The notes beneath the pieces are model-generated. The model searched no databases, was not told the DNA's origin, and saw nothing but the letters and a program-made list of their open reading frames with translations. Below are positions 7,084 to 13,735 of a DNA stretch of 17,965 bases, in pieces. Where the stretch lies: positions 1 to 17,965 of the forward strand of contig CAKPGT010000019.1 in the NCBI GenBank assembly GCA_934155185.1, given 5' to 3'. Within the stretch, counting starts at the first letter, position 1. Every line of letters begins with the position of its first letter. The position numbers and the translations under genes were made by a program. Source of the DNA: an uncultured Bacilli bacterium. Lineage in GTDB: Bacteria > Bacillota_I > Bacilli_A > RF39 > UBA660.

Positions 7084-7596
7084 ATGTCATTATTCATACT
7101 GTGCACCAAAATATTTATAGCTAGAATAGTTGATGTGTCACTAGCTACTTTTGTAACAGTATTAACTGTTAAAGGAAAAAGGCTAGTAGCAACAATATTT
7201 GGCTTTATAGATGTAATAATCTGGTTTTTAGTTGTAAAAGAAGCATTAAATACTGACATAAGCAGTATATGGATTGCCCTTTCATACGCAGGCGGTTATG
7301 CAGCTGGAACATTCATAGGAACTACACTTTCTCATAAATTAATTGAGGGTAAAGTGTTAGTCCAAGTTGTACTTGATAGTAATATAAAAGGTGAAGTAGA
7401 TAAAATACGAAACTATGGCTATGCAGTCTCAGAAGTGAATGCAAAAGGAAAAGACAATACGGATAAATTGATGCTTTTTATCGAAGTTGATAAGCGTAAT
7501 TTAAATAGCTTAAGCAATGTTATAAAAAGTATTGATAAAAATGCATTTATAATAGTAAATGAAACAAAATATGTAGAAAATGGGTTCTTTAAATAA
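7084..7596 (+). CDS. UPF0316 / DUF5698-DUF2179 family membrane protein
   Basis: A 170-residue member of the UPF0316 (YebE-like) family. Three N-terminal helices (about 3-25, 35-53, 60-82) contain the family motifs ARIVDVSLATFVTVLTVKGKR and SYAGGYAAGTFIGT. The C-terminal ~80 residues match the small DUF2179 domain, a ferredoxin-like module found in several Bacillota membrane proteins and thought to sense a ligand. The biochemical function is unknown. The start is set by AAAGGAGGACAA just upstream. The stop lies 11 nt before a tRNA gene, so the two probably share a transcript. Confidence 0.88.
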   Translation: MSLFILCTKIFIARIVDVSLATFVTVLTVKGKRLVATIFGFIDVIIWFLVVKEALNTDISSIWIALSYAGGYAAGTFIGTTLSHKLIEGKVLVQVVLDSNIKGEVDKIRNYGYAVSEVNAKGKDNTDKLMLFIEVDKRNLNSLSNVIKSIDKNAFIIVNETKYVENGFFK

Positions 7597-7607
7597 GAAC
7601 TTTAAAC

Positions 7608-7681
7608 GCCGCTTTAGTTTAATGGTAAAACAAATCACTCGTAATGATTAGCTGTAGGTCCGATTCCTACAAGCGGCACCA
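7608..7681 (+). tRNA. tRNA-Thr (anticodon CGU, CCA encoded)
   Basis: Acceptor arms 7608-7614 and 7671-7677 pair over 7 bp (GCCGCTT/AAGCGGC), followed by A and an encoded CCA. The D arm has a GG in its loop. The anticodon stem AATCA/TGATT closes loop CTCGTAA, giving anticodon CGT, which reads the Thr codon ACG. The T arm GTAGG/CCTAC (7654-7658/7666-7670) encloses TCCGATT, so position 55 is C (7660) instead of the near-universal U. The variable loop is 4 nt (AGCT). All stems are intact, so the gene otherwise looks functional. Confidence 0.93.
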
Positions 7682-7717
7682 GATTAATAATAAGCTCGAA
7701 CTTTCCGAGATAATATA

Positions 7718-7777
7718 AAAACTACTTTCAAATTAATGAAATGCACCCTTTAGGGTAGACATTTATAAAAAAACTAG
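7718..7777 (+). repeat. Left terminal inverted repeat of the IS3 element
   Basis: It shares, in order, AAAACTACT, TCAA, TTAAT, CCC-TTT-GG, AGACA and ATAAAAAAACTAG with the reverse complement of 9202-9262, allowing small gaps. The shared blocks are collinear over the whole stretch. Confidence 0.75.
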
Positions 7778-7816
7778 TTTGTGCTAGAATACACTTCCGA
7801 AAGGAGGTGTTTTCTT

Positions 7817-8104
7817 ATGGCTTCAAAAGGTCAAAATTTTTTGAATTATACTGAAGAAGAAAAAAATGAAATAATTCAGAAATATTGTAATGGTGAAACA
7901 AGTGGATATCAATTGGCTAAACAATATGGAATACCAGTAAGTACTATTAAAACTTGGAAATATAAAATTGATCATCCTGAAAAAATTACAGGTAATAAAA
8001 AAGGTCGTCAAAGAAAAGACTTGACAAAAGAAGATTGGAAACAAAGATTTGAAATACTAAAAAAATACCCGGCCTTCCTCAAGGCACAACGAGAGAGAAA
8101 GTAA
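7817..8104 (+). CDS. IS3-family transposase OrfA (helix-turn-helix)
   Basis: A 95-residue DNA-binding subunit. A helix-turn-helix is visible in TEEEKNEIIQKYCNGETSGYQLAKQYGIPVSTIKTW, typical of IS3 OrfA, which recognises the element's ends. The ATG at 7817 has AAAGGAGGTG about 8 nt upstream; the frame also runs 12 codons further upstream but that start lacks a binding site. In the IS3 family OrfA is made alone or fused with OrfB by -1 frameshifting. Here A_AAA_AAA at 8059-8065 is in the correct phase, and OrfA ends 13 codons later. Confidence 0.92.
   Translation: MASKGQNFLNYTEEEKNEIIQKYCNGETSGYQLAKQYGIPVSTIKTWKYKIDHPEKITGNKKGRQRKDLTKEDWKQRFEILKKYPAFLKAQRERK
8059..8085 (+). promoter_or_regulatory. 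-1 programmed ribosomal frameshift site joining OrfA to OrfB
   Basis: The heptamer A_AAA_AAA (8059-8065) has its codons aligned to the OrfA frame (AAA 8060-8062, AAA 8063-8065). Six bases later GCCTT (8072-8076) and AAGGC (8081-8085) form a 5-bp hairpin with a 4-nt loop. After a -1 slip the OrfB frame is open from 8065 to the OrfB stop, giving an OrfAB fusion of about 373 residues. Confidence 0.85.
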
Positions 8105-8145
8105 CTTTTATAAATCTATATAGAGATAGTTATAAGTTATGTAAT

Positions 8146-8937
8146 ATGTGTGCTGTATTAGAAATAAGTCCTAAGACTTATTACAAATATCGAAGTAAGG
8201 AAGACCCTGATTATTATGATTATTTAATAATTAAAGAAATATTTGACGACTCCAAAGGCACATATGGTTATCGTAGAATTGTGGAAGGTTTAAAAATTAA
8301 ATATGGAGTTGTAATGAATGGAAAGAAGGTTTTAAGAGTAATGAAAAAGTATAATTTAATGCCTGAATATATAAGAAAGGCAAAAAAGAAAAATAAGAAT
8401 GAACGGATTGAAGATAATGTTAAACCCAATTTATTAAATAGGAATTTTACTACTGATGCGCCCAATAAAGTATGGGATACAGATGTAACTTACCTTATAT
8501 TTAAAGGTTCTAGAGCATATTTATCAACAATAATTGATTTATATGATAGAAAAGTTGTTGCTTATAAAATATCAAAACGTAATGACAACAAATTTGTTAT
8601 GGATACTTTAAATGAAGCAATATCAAAAAGAAAAGATGTACATGGATTAATCATTCACAGTGATCAAGGGTTCCAATATACATCTTATGAATACAAAGCT
8701 ATCTGCGAATCAAATGGTATAACTATTTCTATGGCGAGAAAAGGTACCCCAATAGATGATTCTCCAATTGAGAGTTGGCACTCTCTCCTTAAAAAGGAAA
8801 CTTTGTATAACAATAATATCACATCTTTAGAAGAATATATACAATTAGTTGAAGAATGGATTGAATTTTATAATACAACTAGAATAAAGAGTAAGAAAAT
8901 TAATAAGAAGAAAGGATACAAGAAAAATGATAAATAA
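8146..8937 (+). CDS. IS3-family transposase OrfB (DDE integrase core)
   Basis: Catalytic part of the transposase. From 8146 it has 263 residues, but the frame is open from 8065 and the ATG lacks a ribosome binding site, so expression as an OrfAB frameshift product is likely. It has an N-terminal HTH_21-like part (YGYRRIVEGLKIKYG), then the rve integrase core. The DDE triad is Asp in WDTDVTYL, Asp in IHSDQG, and Glu in SPIESWHS. The end FYNTTRIKSKK followed by a lysine-rich tail lacks the usual LSPVEYR-like terminus, so the last ~15 residues may have diverged or frameshifted. All three catalytic residues remain, so the enzyme may be active. Confidence 0.93.
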   Translation: MCAVLEISPKTYYKYRSKEDPDYYDYLIIKEIFDDSKGTYGYRRIVEGLKIKYGVVMNGKKVLRVMKKYNLMPEYIRKAKKKNKNERIEDNVKPNLLNRNFTTDAPNKVWDTDVTYLIFKGSRAYLSTIIDLYDRKVVAYKISKRNDNKFVMDTLNEAISKRKDVHGLIIHSDQGFQYTSYEYKAICESNGITISMARKGTPIDDSPIESWHSLLKKETLYNNNITSLEEYIQLVEEWIEFYNTTRIKSKKINKKKGYKKNDK

Positions 8938-9112
8938 CAATGAAATAATATATAAAATGGAAGCTATTATAGAATATTTAAAAAATAATGATGGATACAA
9001 TTATTAATTATATAATAGATTATGTCCGGTTATTGGAGAACCAGATTCAAATATTGTTGAATATGCAGAAGATGTTCTATATATGATTAATTTATTAATT
9101 AGTAACAAATAA
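8927..9112 (+). pseudogene. Small ORF interrupted by one in-frame TAA, function unknown
   Basis: An ATG at 8927, with AAAGGA about 10 nt upstream and overlapping the orfB stop in another frame, opens a 26-codon stretch ending at TAA (9005-9007). Exactly in frame the reading continues for 34 more codons with ordinary protein-like composition (LYNRLCPVIGEPDSNIVEYAEDVLYMINLL) to TAA at 9110-9112. The most economical reading is a ~61-residue gene broken by one nonsense change. It could be a passenger of the IS or a host gene captured inside its ends. No family is recognised. Confidence 0.5.
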
Positions 9113-9151
9113 AGATAAACTTTATTTGAATAAATATTATAATTATATAAT

Positions 9152-9212
9152 AAAAATCAAGGGTCTAGATGAACTCACTTCGTTCGCCCTTGATTTTTAA
9201 TCTAGTTTTTTT
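9152..9212 (+). terminator. Strong hairpin and T-run in the IS 3' tail
   Basis: Arms 9152-9163 and 9187-9198 are perfectly complementary over 12 bp (AAAAATCAAGGG) around a 23-nt loop that contains a small GAAC/GTTC pairing, followed by a seven-T run at 9206-9212. The A-rich 5' arm also allows termination in the other direction. It would stop transcription from the IS before it leaves the element. Confidence 0.7.
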
Positions 9213-9262
9213 ATTTGTTGTCTCCAAAATGGGATTCACATCAATTAATTGAGAGTAGTTTT
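9202..9262 (-). repeat. Right terminal inverted repeat of the IS3 element
   Basis: Reverse complement of this segment aligns block by block with 7718-7777. From 9263 to 9362 I see only AT-rich sequence with no gene or clear signal before the end of the transporter gene. Confidence 0.75.
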
Positions 9263-9362
9263 CTTTTTTGTTAATTTAGTAATACATAGACAAATTATTT
9301 TATTTTTTCATAATTAGTGCGCTTTAAAAGTTCTTTATAATTCATTCTAATAATTTTAAAAA

Positions 9363-10532
9363 TCAATTTTTATTCGCATCTACACCTACTTTACCAAATT
9401 TTATTGTAGAATAAGTAAATTCATATAGAGATGAGCAAATTTGACCTATTATAGTACAAAAAGGTGTAGGCATAAACGACATAAATGTTCTAATAATAAA
9501 TGCTATTATTTCATTAAAGGTGGCTTCAAATGAGGAATACTCTAATTGTAAATATGATATTTTAATATTTGTAAATGGTGCTAGTATATAATCAATGATA
9601 TGCAACACCATAAATATTAAGAAAATACACATATTAGGTTTATATATAAATACACCTATTAAAGACATTATTATAACCGACGAAATTAATATTACATTTA
9701 ATCTCAAAGCATTTTTTAAATGTTTCTTATAAATAAATTTGTTTTTTGATATGTCTATTTTAGCCACTACAGATACAGAAGTTTCAATATCCCATTGTAA
9801 ATCAGTTACTAAAGTTACCAAGTTAATTGCAGCGATATATTTAGCCCCATAAGCAAAAGAATTTTTAAATCCAAATAGATATATTACAAAAAACAATATA
9901 TTTTTAACCGTTGATACGGAATTATATTTAAAAGCATTATAAAAGCTGAATTTAAAATCTATTTTTTCTATATTAATAATTAATATAATCAAAGTAAATA
10001 AACTCATTATAACTGAAGTATATGTCATGACTAGAAGCTGATTAAGAGTAATCAAAGATATAACAATTGTAATAACAAAATAACTTATATTGAATAATAA
10101 CGAAATCCTATTTGCTTTTTTATTTTCCTCTAAATAATGCAACTTGTTTAAAATTAACATTACTATTGTTTGATTAAATAACTGTATAATTGAATAAATA
10201 GAAAATATACGATAATCATTTACGCTCATATTCATCAATTTAATATAACCATCATTATTAAATAAAATATATATAAAGAGCATTGACGAAATTAATAAGC
10301 CATAAAAAATTCCATTATCACTTGAATTTTTATTGTTATCTTTGTAAATACATATGCTAGCCCCTGTACCAAATATAGCAGTTATAATCCCACTCAAACA
10401 TTGTAATGGATATGTTAAAGTAAATACATTTATTAATTTCTTATCTAAAATAATACTAAGTAAAAACCAAGTTAATATTGGTGTAAAAGAAGAAATAAAT
10501 ATATCAAAACTAACTCTTAATAATCTCCTCAT
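9363..10532 (-). CDS. MATE/MOP-superfamily-like multi-pass membrane transporter
   Basis: A 389-residue polytopic protein with about 11-12 predicted membrane helices. The segment LSGIITAIFGTGASICIYKDNNKNSSDNGIFYGLLIS (about 45-82) resembles the MATE-family pattern 'GxGxGxSILISRxxGxG' that precedes the first amphipathic loop. The overall organisation in two hydrophobic halves also suits the MOP superfamily (drug/Na+ or lipid-linked-sugar exporters). Typical MATE proteins are about 440-460 residues, so this one is short or divergent. Substrate cannot be inferred. The ATG at 10532 has AAGAGGCG about 9 nt upstream, and TATAAT occurs near 10552. It stands alone beside the IS element, so it may be accessory DNA. 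Flippase (MviN/Wzx-like) is an alternative. Confidence 0.6.
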   Translation of the reverse strand: MRRLLRVSFDIFISSFTPILTWFLLSIILDKKLINVFTLTYPLQCLSGIITAIFGTGASICIYKDNNKNSSDNGIFYGLLISSMLFIYILFNNDGYIKLMNMSVNDYRIFSIYSIIQLFNQTIVMLILNKLHYLEENKKANRISLLFNISYFVITIVISLITLNQLLVMTYTSVIMSLFTLIILIINIEKIDFKFSFYNAFKYNSVSTVKNILFFVIYLFGFKNSFAYGAKYIAAINLVTLVTDLQWDIETSVSVVAKIDISKNKFIYKKHLKNALRLNVILISSVIIMSLIGVFIYKPNMCIFLIFMVLHIIDYILAPFTNIKISYLQLEYSSFEATFNEIIAFIIRTFMSFMPTPFCTIIGQICSSLYEFTYSTIKFGKVGVDANKN

Positions 10533-10650
10533 TTTAAACGCCTCTTAACAATTATACTATATTTTGCAAAAATCTTAATATATAATGTCAAAGAAAGAAT
10601 ACCAAAGTTTGTAAAATATAACTTAACCACACAATAATAATAATTTTTGA

Positions 10651-10690
10651 AAATAAAGCTACTATAGGATTTCTAATAGTAACTTTATTT
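10651..10690 (-). terminator. Terminator after the M18 aminopeptidase
   Basis: Minus-strand arms 10676-10690 and 10651-10665 form a 15-bp stem with one internal U-G pair and a 10-nt loop, starting 2 nt past the stop and ending in TTTATTTTC. Confidence 0.8.
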
Positions 10691-10692
10691 TT

Positions 10693-12057
10693 TTAATTAT
10701 TGTAAAAAGATTTATATGTTTTATATGCCATGTAAACATCTAGCTTGCTAGATACCTCATATGGCGAATGCATAGATAAAATTGGAATACCGCAGTCTAT
10801 AACATCAACTCCTTTATTAGCTAATATATATGCTATAGTACCGCCACCACCTAAATCAACTTTACCAAGCTCAGACATCTGATAAAGTATATCATTTTCT
10901 TCTAATATGTCTCTTACATACCCAACATACTCTGCATTGGCATCAGATCCACCCGCCTTACCCCTTGTACCCGTATATTTATTCAATTCAACACCATGAT
11001 TAATATAAGAAGCATTATATTTATCATATGCATCATCATACATCGGATCTATTGCTGCTCCAACATCAGCCGATAACATCTTAGAATTTCCATATATATC
11101 AAACATTAAATGTGGTTTATTATTGGTCATTGTAATAAGTTTCATTATAAATGAATCAAAAGTATTTGACATCATCCCGGTATTTCCCATGCTACCAATT
11201 TCCTCTTTATCAACAAAAATAGCTATACACGTGTTTCTAGGTTTTTCTATATCTAAAAATGCCATAAGAGACGTATATGCGCATGACCTATCATCTTGCC
11301 CATAACCAGCAACCATGCTTTCATCAAAGCCCAAACTTTTAGCTTTAAACGCAGGAACAAACTCAATTTCCGCACTTATAAAATCTTGCTTACTAATACC
11401 GTATTTTTCCTTTAATATTTTTAAAATCTTTTCCTTAGGGCCTTCCTCATCACTCAAAGGAATGTTTCCAACAAGAATATTAAGATTTTCACCTGGAATT
11501 GCCTCCTCCAATTTTTTCTTATTCTGCTCTGCTGATAAGTGTGGTAATAAATCTGTTATAGTAAATATAGGTTCATCATCATTTTCTCCTATACATATAT
11601 TTAATATTTCACCATTAGATTTAATAACTATTCCTCTCATACTTAACGGAATGCATGTCCACTGGTATTTCTTTATTCCCCCATAATAATGTGTTTTAAA
11701 TAAAGCCTGTTCATATTCTTCATATAACGGATTTGGTTTTAAATCTAGTCTCGGTGAATCTATATGAGTTCCTATTATATTAAGCCCCATTAAAAACGGA
11801 TTATTTCCAATTATTGAAGCATAAATACTTTTATTTTTATTGATCATAAATACTTTATCACCACTACCCAATTTTTCTATAGTATTTATATCCCTAAATC
11901 CATTATTAATGAGTGTCTCCCTTATATAATGAATACTTTCCCTTTCTGTTTTTGACCTATTTAAAAATGATATATATTCATCACAAAATTCATATACCTT
12001 ATTTTTTTCTTCATCACTTATTTTTAACCAACCACTATCATATTTATCCTTTTTCAT
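10693..12057 (-). CDS. M18 family aminopeptidase
   Basis: A 454-residue cytoplasmic dinuclear-zinc aminopeptidase of family M18 (aspartyl aminopeptidase type, ApeA/LAP4-like), which removes N-terminal residues, often acidic, during peptide turnover. Metal and catalytic residues are in their usual places: His98 in IIGTHIDSPRLDLK, Asp255/Asp256 in GQDDR, the Glu285-Glu286 pair in VDKEEIGSMG, Asp331 in LSADVGAAIDP and His430 in SMHSPYE. The GG-rich segment LGGGGTIAY (402-410) is typical. Full family length. The start is supported by ATGGAGGGAACATT upstream. A single-gene unit closed by its own terminator. Confidence 0.95.
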   Translation of the reverse strand: MKKDKYDSGWLKISDEEKNKVYEFCDEYISFLNRSKTERESIHYIRETLINNGFRDINTIEKLGSGDKVFMINKNKSIYASIIGNNPFLMGLNIIGTHIDSPRLDLKPNPLYEEYEQALFKTHYYGGIKKYQWTCIPLSMRGIVIKSNGEILNICIGENDDEPIFTITDLLPHLSAEQNKKKLEEAIPGENLNILVGNIPLSDEEGPKEKILKILKEKYGISKQDFISAEIEFVPAFKAKSLGFDESMVAGYGQDDRSCAYTSLMAFLDIEKPRNTCIAIFVDKEEIGSMGNTGMMSNTFDSFIMKLITMTNNKPHLMFDIYGNSKMLSADVGAAIDPMYDDAYDKYNASYINHGVELNKYTGTRGKAGGSDANAEYVGYVRDILEENDILYQMSELGKVDLGGGGTIAYILANKGVDVIDCGIPILSMHSPYEVSSKLDVYMAYKTYKSFYNN

Positions 12058-12107
12058 AATGTTCCCTCCATATATAAAGTAACACTATCTTCATAAAAAA
12101 AATGTCA

Positions 12108-12140
12108 AAAAAAATAAAAGAAAGCAAATTATACTTTCTA
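12108..12140 (-). terminator. Terminator after the 12150-12593 gene
   Basis: Minus-strand AGAAAG (12134-12139) and CTTTCT (12119-12124) form a short stem with a 9-nt loop, followed by TTTATTTTTTT. The short stem is compensated by a long T-run. Confidence 0.65.
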
Positions 12141-12149
12141 ATATTTTAG

Positions 12150-12593
12150 TTACTTCTTAAAAGTTAATATATTAACTACTCTATAATTCTTATATTCTTT
12201 ATTGTTAGTTTTAATAACATCCGGTTCAATATTTGAATCTTCACCTACATCAATGCCTAGTATAGCAACAGGTCCTTCTATTGTTTGATCGTCAACGTAT
12301 GTGTTAACATTTTGAACCTCATCAGAATCATCCTTGTAACGAACGTTATCACGAACCTTATGAATTGATAAATGCACCTTATCCTTAGAAAAAATAACAT
12401 CTACATCCTCTGGAATATCTTCTTTGATTTTATTTACCTGATGCTCATAACCCAATATATGCACTAATGGGCATATTTCCTCTTTATGATTTATATTTGC
12501 ATCAACCAATTTTGCAGCAGCACTACCAGCATATGTAAAACCACTTAAAATAAGTACACCAGCTACATACTTCTTAATTTTGTCTTTCTTCAT
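12150..12593 (-). CDS. Small secreted or N-anchored protein, function unknown
   Basis: A 147-residue protein that I cannot assign. The N-terminus MKKDKIKKYVAGVLILSGFTYAGSAAAKLVDA has a basic head, a hydrophobic core (about 9-26) and a possible signal peptidase site after SAAA, so export or anchoring is likely. The mature part is charged and has one cysteine in ICPLVHILGYEHQVNKI (about 40-56), then beta-like segments (VDVIFSKDKVHLSIHKV; GPVAILGIDVG). The start has AAGGGA about 9 nt upstream. Its own promoter (12625-12652) and terminator make it a single-gene unit. Confidence 0.75.
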   Translation of the reverse strand: MKKDKIKKYVAGVLILSGFTYAGSAAAKLVDANINHKEEICPLVHILGYEHQVNKIKEDIPEDVDVIFSKDKVHLSIHKVRDNVRYKDDSDEVQNVNTYVDDQTIEGPVAILGIDVGEDSNIEPDVIKTNNKEYKNYRVVNILTFKK

Positions 12594-12624
12594 TAAATAG
12601 TCCCTTCTTTTTTAAAGCACGACT

Positions 12625-12652
12625 ATTATAGCACTTAATTTCAAAAAAACAA
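12625..12652 (-). promoter_or_regulatory. Promoter of the 12150-12593 gene
   Basis: On the minus strand TTGTTT (12647-12652), a 16-nt spacer and TATAAT (12625-12630) preceded by TGC (extended -10). The start codon is 32 nt downstream. Confidence 0.65.
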
Positions 12653-12752
12653 TGCTATTTTTAAAATTTTACAAAATTATTCATATAATCATTAACACTC
12701 TATATAATATTAATTTACGTTTCATTTAACCTTTAATTGATAGTTCTAAAAA

Positions 12753-13730
12753 CTATCTTTTTAGCTCATCAAGCAAAGATAAACTTTTAATCTTAATATT
12801 ATTATTTTTACCACTACCAAGGTGGACATCTGGTTTAATAGCTTGTCCATGAAAATCACTACCGCCACTTATTAATAAATCGTACTTATTTGCTATTTCT
12901 AGATAATATTTCATTTCCTCTTTTGTATGAGATGAGTGATATACTTCAATACCCTTTAATCCACAATCAATCATATTCTTTAATAATACTAAAAATTCCT
13001 TTTCTGACAATTCCAATGATTTTGGATGTGCAAGCACAGAAGTCCCGCCACTATTTGATATTAATTCAAGGCATTCTGCATATTGTAATTTCTTATTTAT
13101 TTGGTTTGTTTTATTATATGCATCAACTAAGTACTTATCAAATGCTTCTTGTACTGTAGTAACATATCCATACTTAATGCATAATTTTGCTATGTCTGGG
13201 CGACCTAAATTATGATTAGCATTAATCAGATTTTTTATATCATCATAATTAAATATAATTCCATAATCTCTTTTAATTTGTTCCATTATTGATAAAACAG
13301 AATTTATACTATTATTCTTTAAATCTTCCATCTTTTTATTTAAGCATTCATTATTTAAATCAATACCATAACCTAAAATATGCATTCTTCCTTTTTCTGA
13401 TTTTGCGGATAATTCAATACCATTAATAATTTCTATTCCACTATCTAAAATTATTTTCTCATTTCTATTGACTTTTTTAATTCCTTCAATAGTATCATGA
13501 TCAGTTATAGCAAGTGTTCCTATTTTTTCATCTACCGCAAGTCTTATTAATTCTTGCGGTGATAATTCACCATCGGAATAATTCGTATGAGTATGCATAT
13601 CGATTATCTTTTCACTATTCTTGTACGAATTAATTAGGTCATTAAAATACACTTTATTTAATGTGTTAAGAGCCACATTAATTTCATTTTCATCTCTTTT
13701 ACAATACATTTCAAAATCTGTTTTTCCCAT
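12753..13730 (-). CDS. PHP-domain phosphoesterase (YciV/TrpH-like)
   Basis: A 325-residue metal-dependent phosphoesterase of the PHP superfamily. The YciV/TrpH branch includes enzymes acting on 3',5'-nucleoside bisphosphates and on 5' ends of short RNAs. The four PHP motifs are complete: DMHTHTNYSDG (His46, His48, Asp53), AITDHDT (His78), GIELS (Glu106) with HILGY (His117), and LAHP (His235) with SGGSDFHG (Asp292, His294). The GRP-x-IA site reads Asp179, where relatives often have His. A ~42-residue N-terminal extension precedes the domain. The start has AAGGAGGT upstream and lies 5 nt past the MBL stop, so it is translated with the coaE-MBL operon. A hairpin at its stop lacks a T-run on this strand. 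Confidence 0.9.
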   Translation of the reverse strand: MGKTDFEMYCKRDENEINVALNTLNKVYFNDLINSYKNSEKIIDMHTHTNYSDGELSPQELIRLAVDEKIGTLAITDHDTIEGIKKVNRNEKIILDSGIEIINGIELSAKSEKGRMHILGYGIDLNNECLNKKMEDLKNNSINSVLSIMEQIKRDYGIIFNYDDIKNLINANHNLGRPDIAKLCIKYGYVTTVQEAFDKYLVDAYNKTNQINKKLQYAECLELISNSGGTSVLAHPKSLELSEKEFLVLLKNMIDCGLKGIEVYHSSHTKEEMKYYLEIANKYDLLISGGSDFHGQAIKPDVHLGSGKNNNIKIKSLSLLDELKR

Positions 13731-13735
13731 ATATT

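Larger units (their letters stand above)
7718..9262 (+). mobile_element. IS3-family insertion sequence with long imperfect terminal repeats
   Basis: About 1.5 kb bounded by imperfect inverted repeats of about 60 bp (7718-7777 and 9202-9262). It holds the orfA/orfB pair, a -1 frameshift site, and about 300 bp after orfB with a broken small ORF and a hairpin. IS3 members usually measure 1.2-1.5 kb, so this one is at the long end. No clear 3-4 bp target duplication is visible at the ends chosen, so the outer boundaries are good to several bases only. It inserted about 36 bp after the tRNA-Thr gene. Confidence 0.8.

Noticed and set aside
7711..7720. Target-site duplication at the IS3 ends
   Set aside because: No matching 3-4 bp direct repeat could be placed confidently beside 7718 and 9262; AT-rich flanks make chance matches meaningless.
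12739..12757. 7-bp hairpin at the PHP gene stop as a terminator
   Set aside because: On the minus strand it is not followed by T residues. The T-run lies on the plus-strand side, where no gene needs it.
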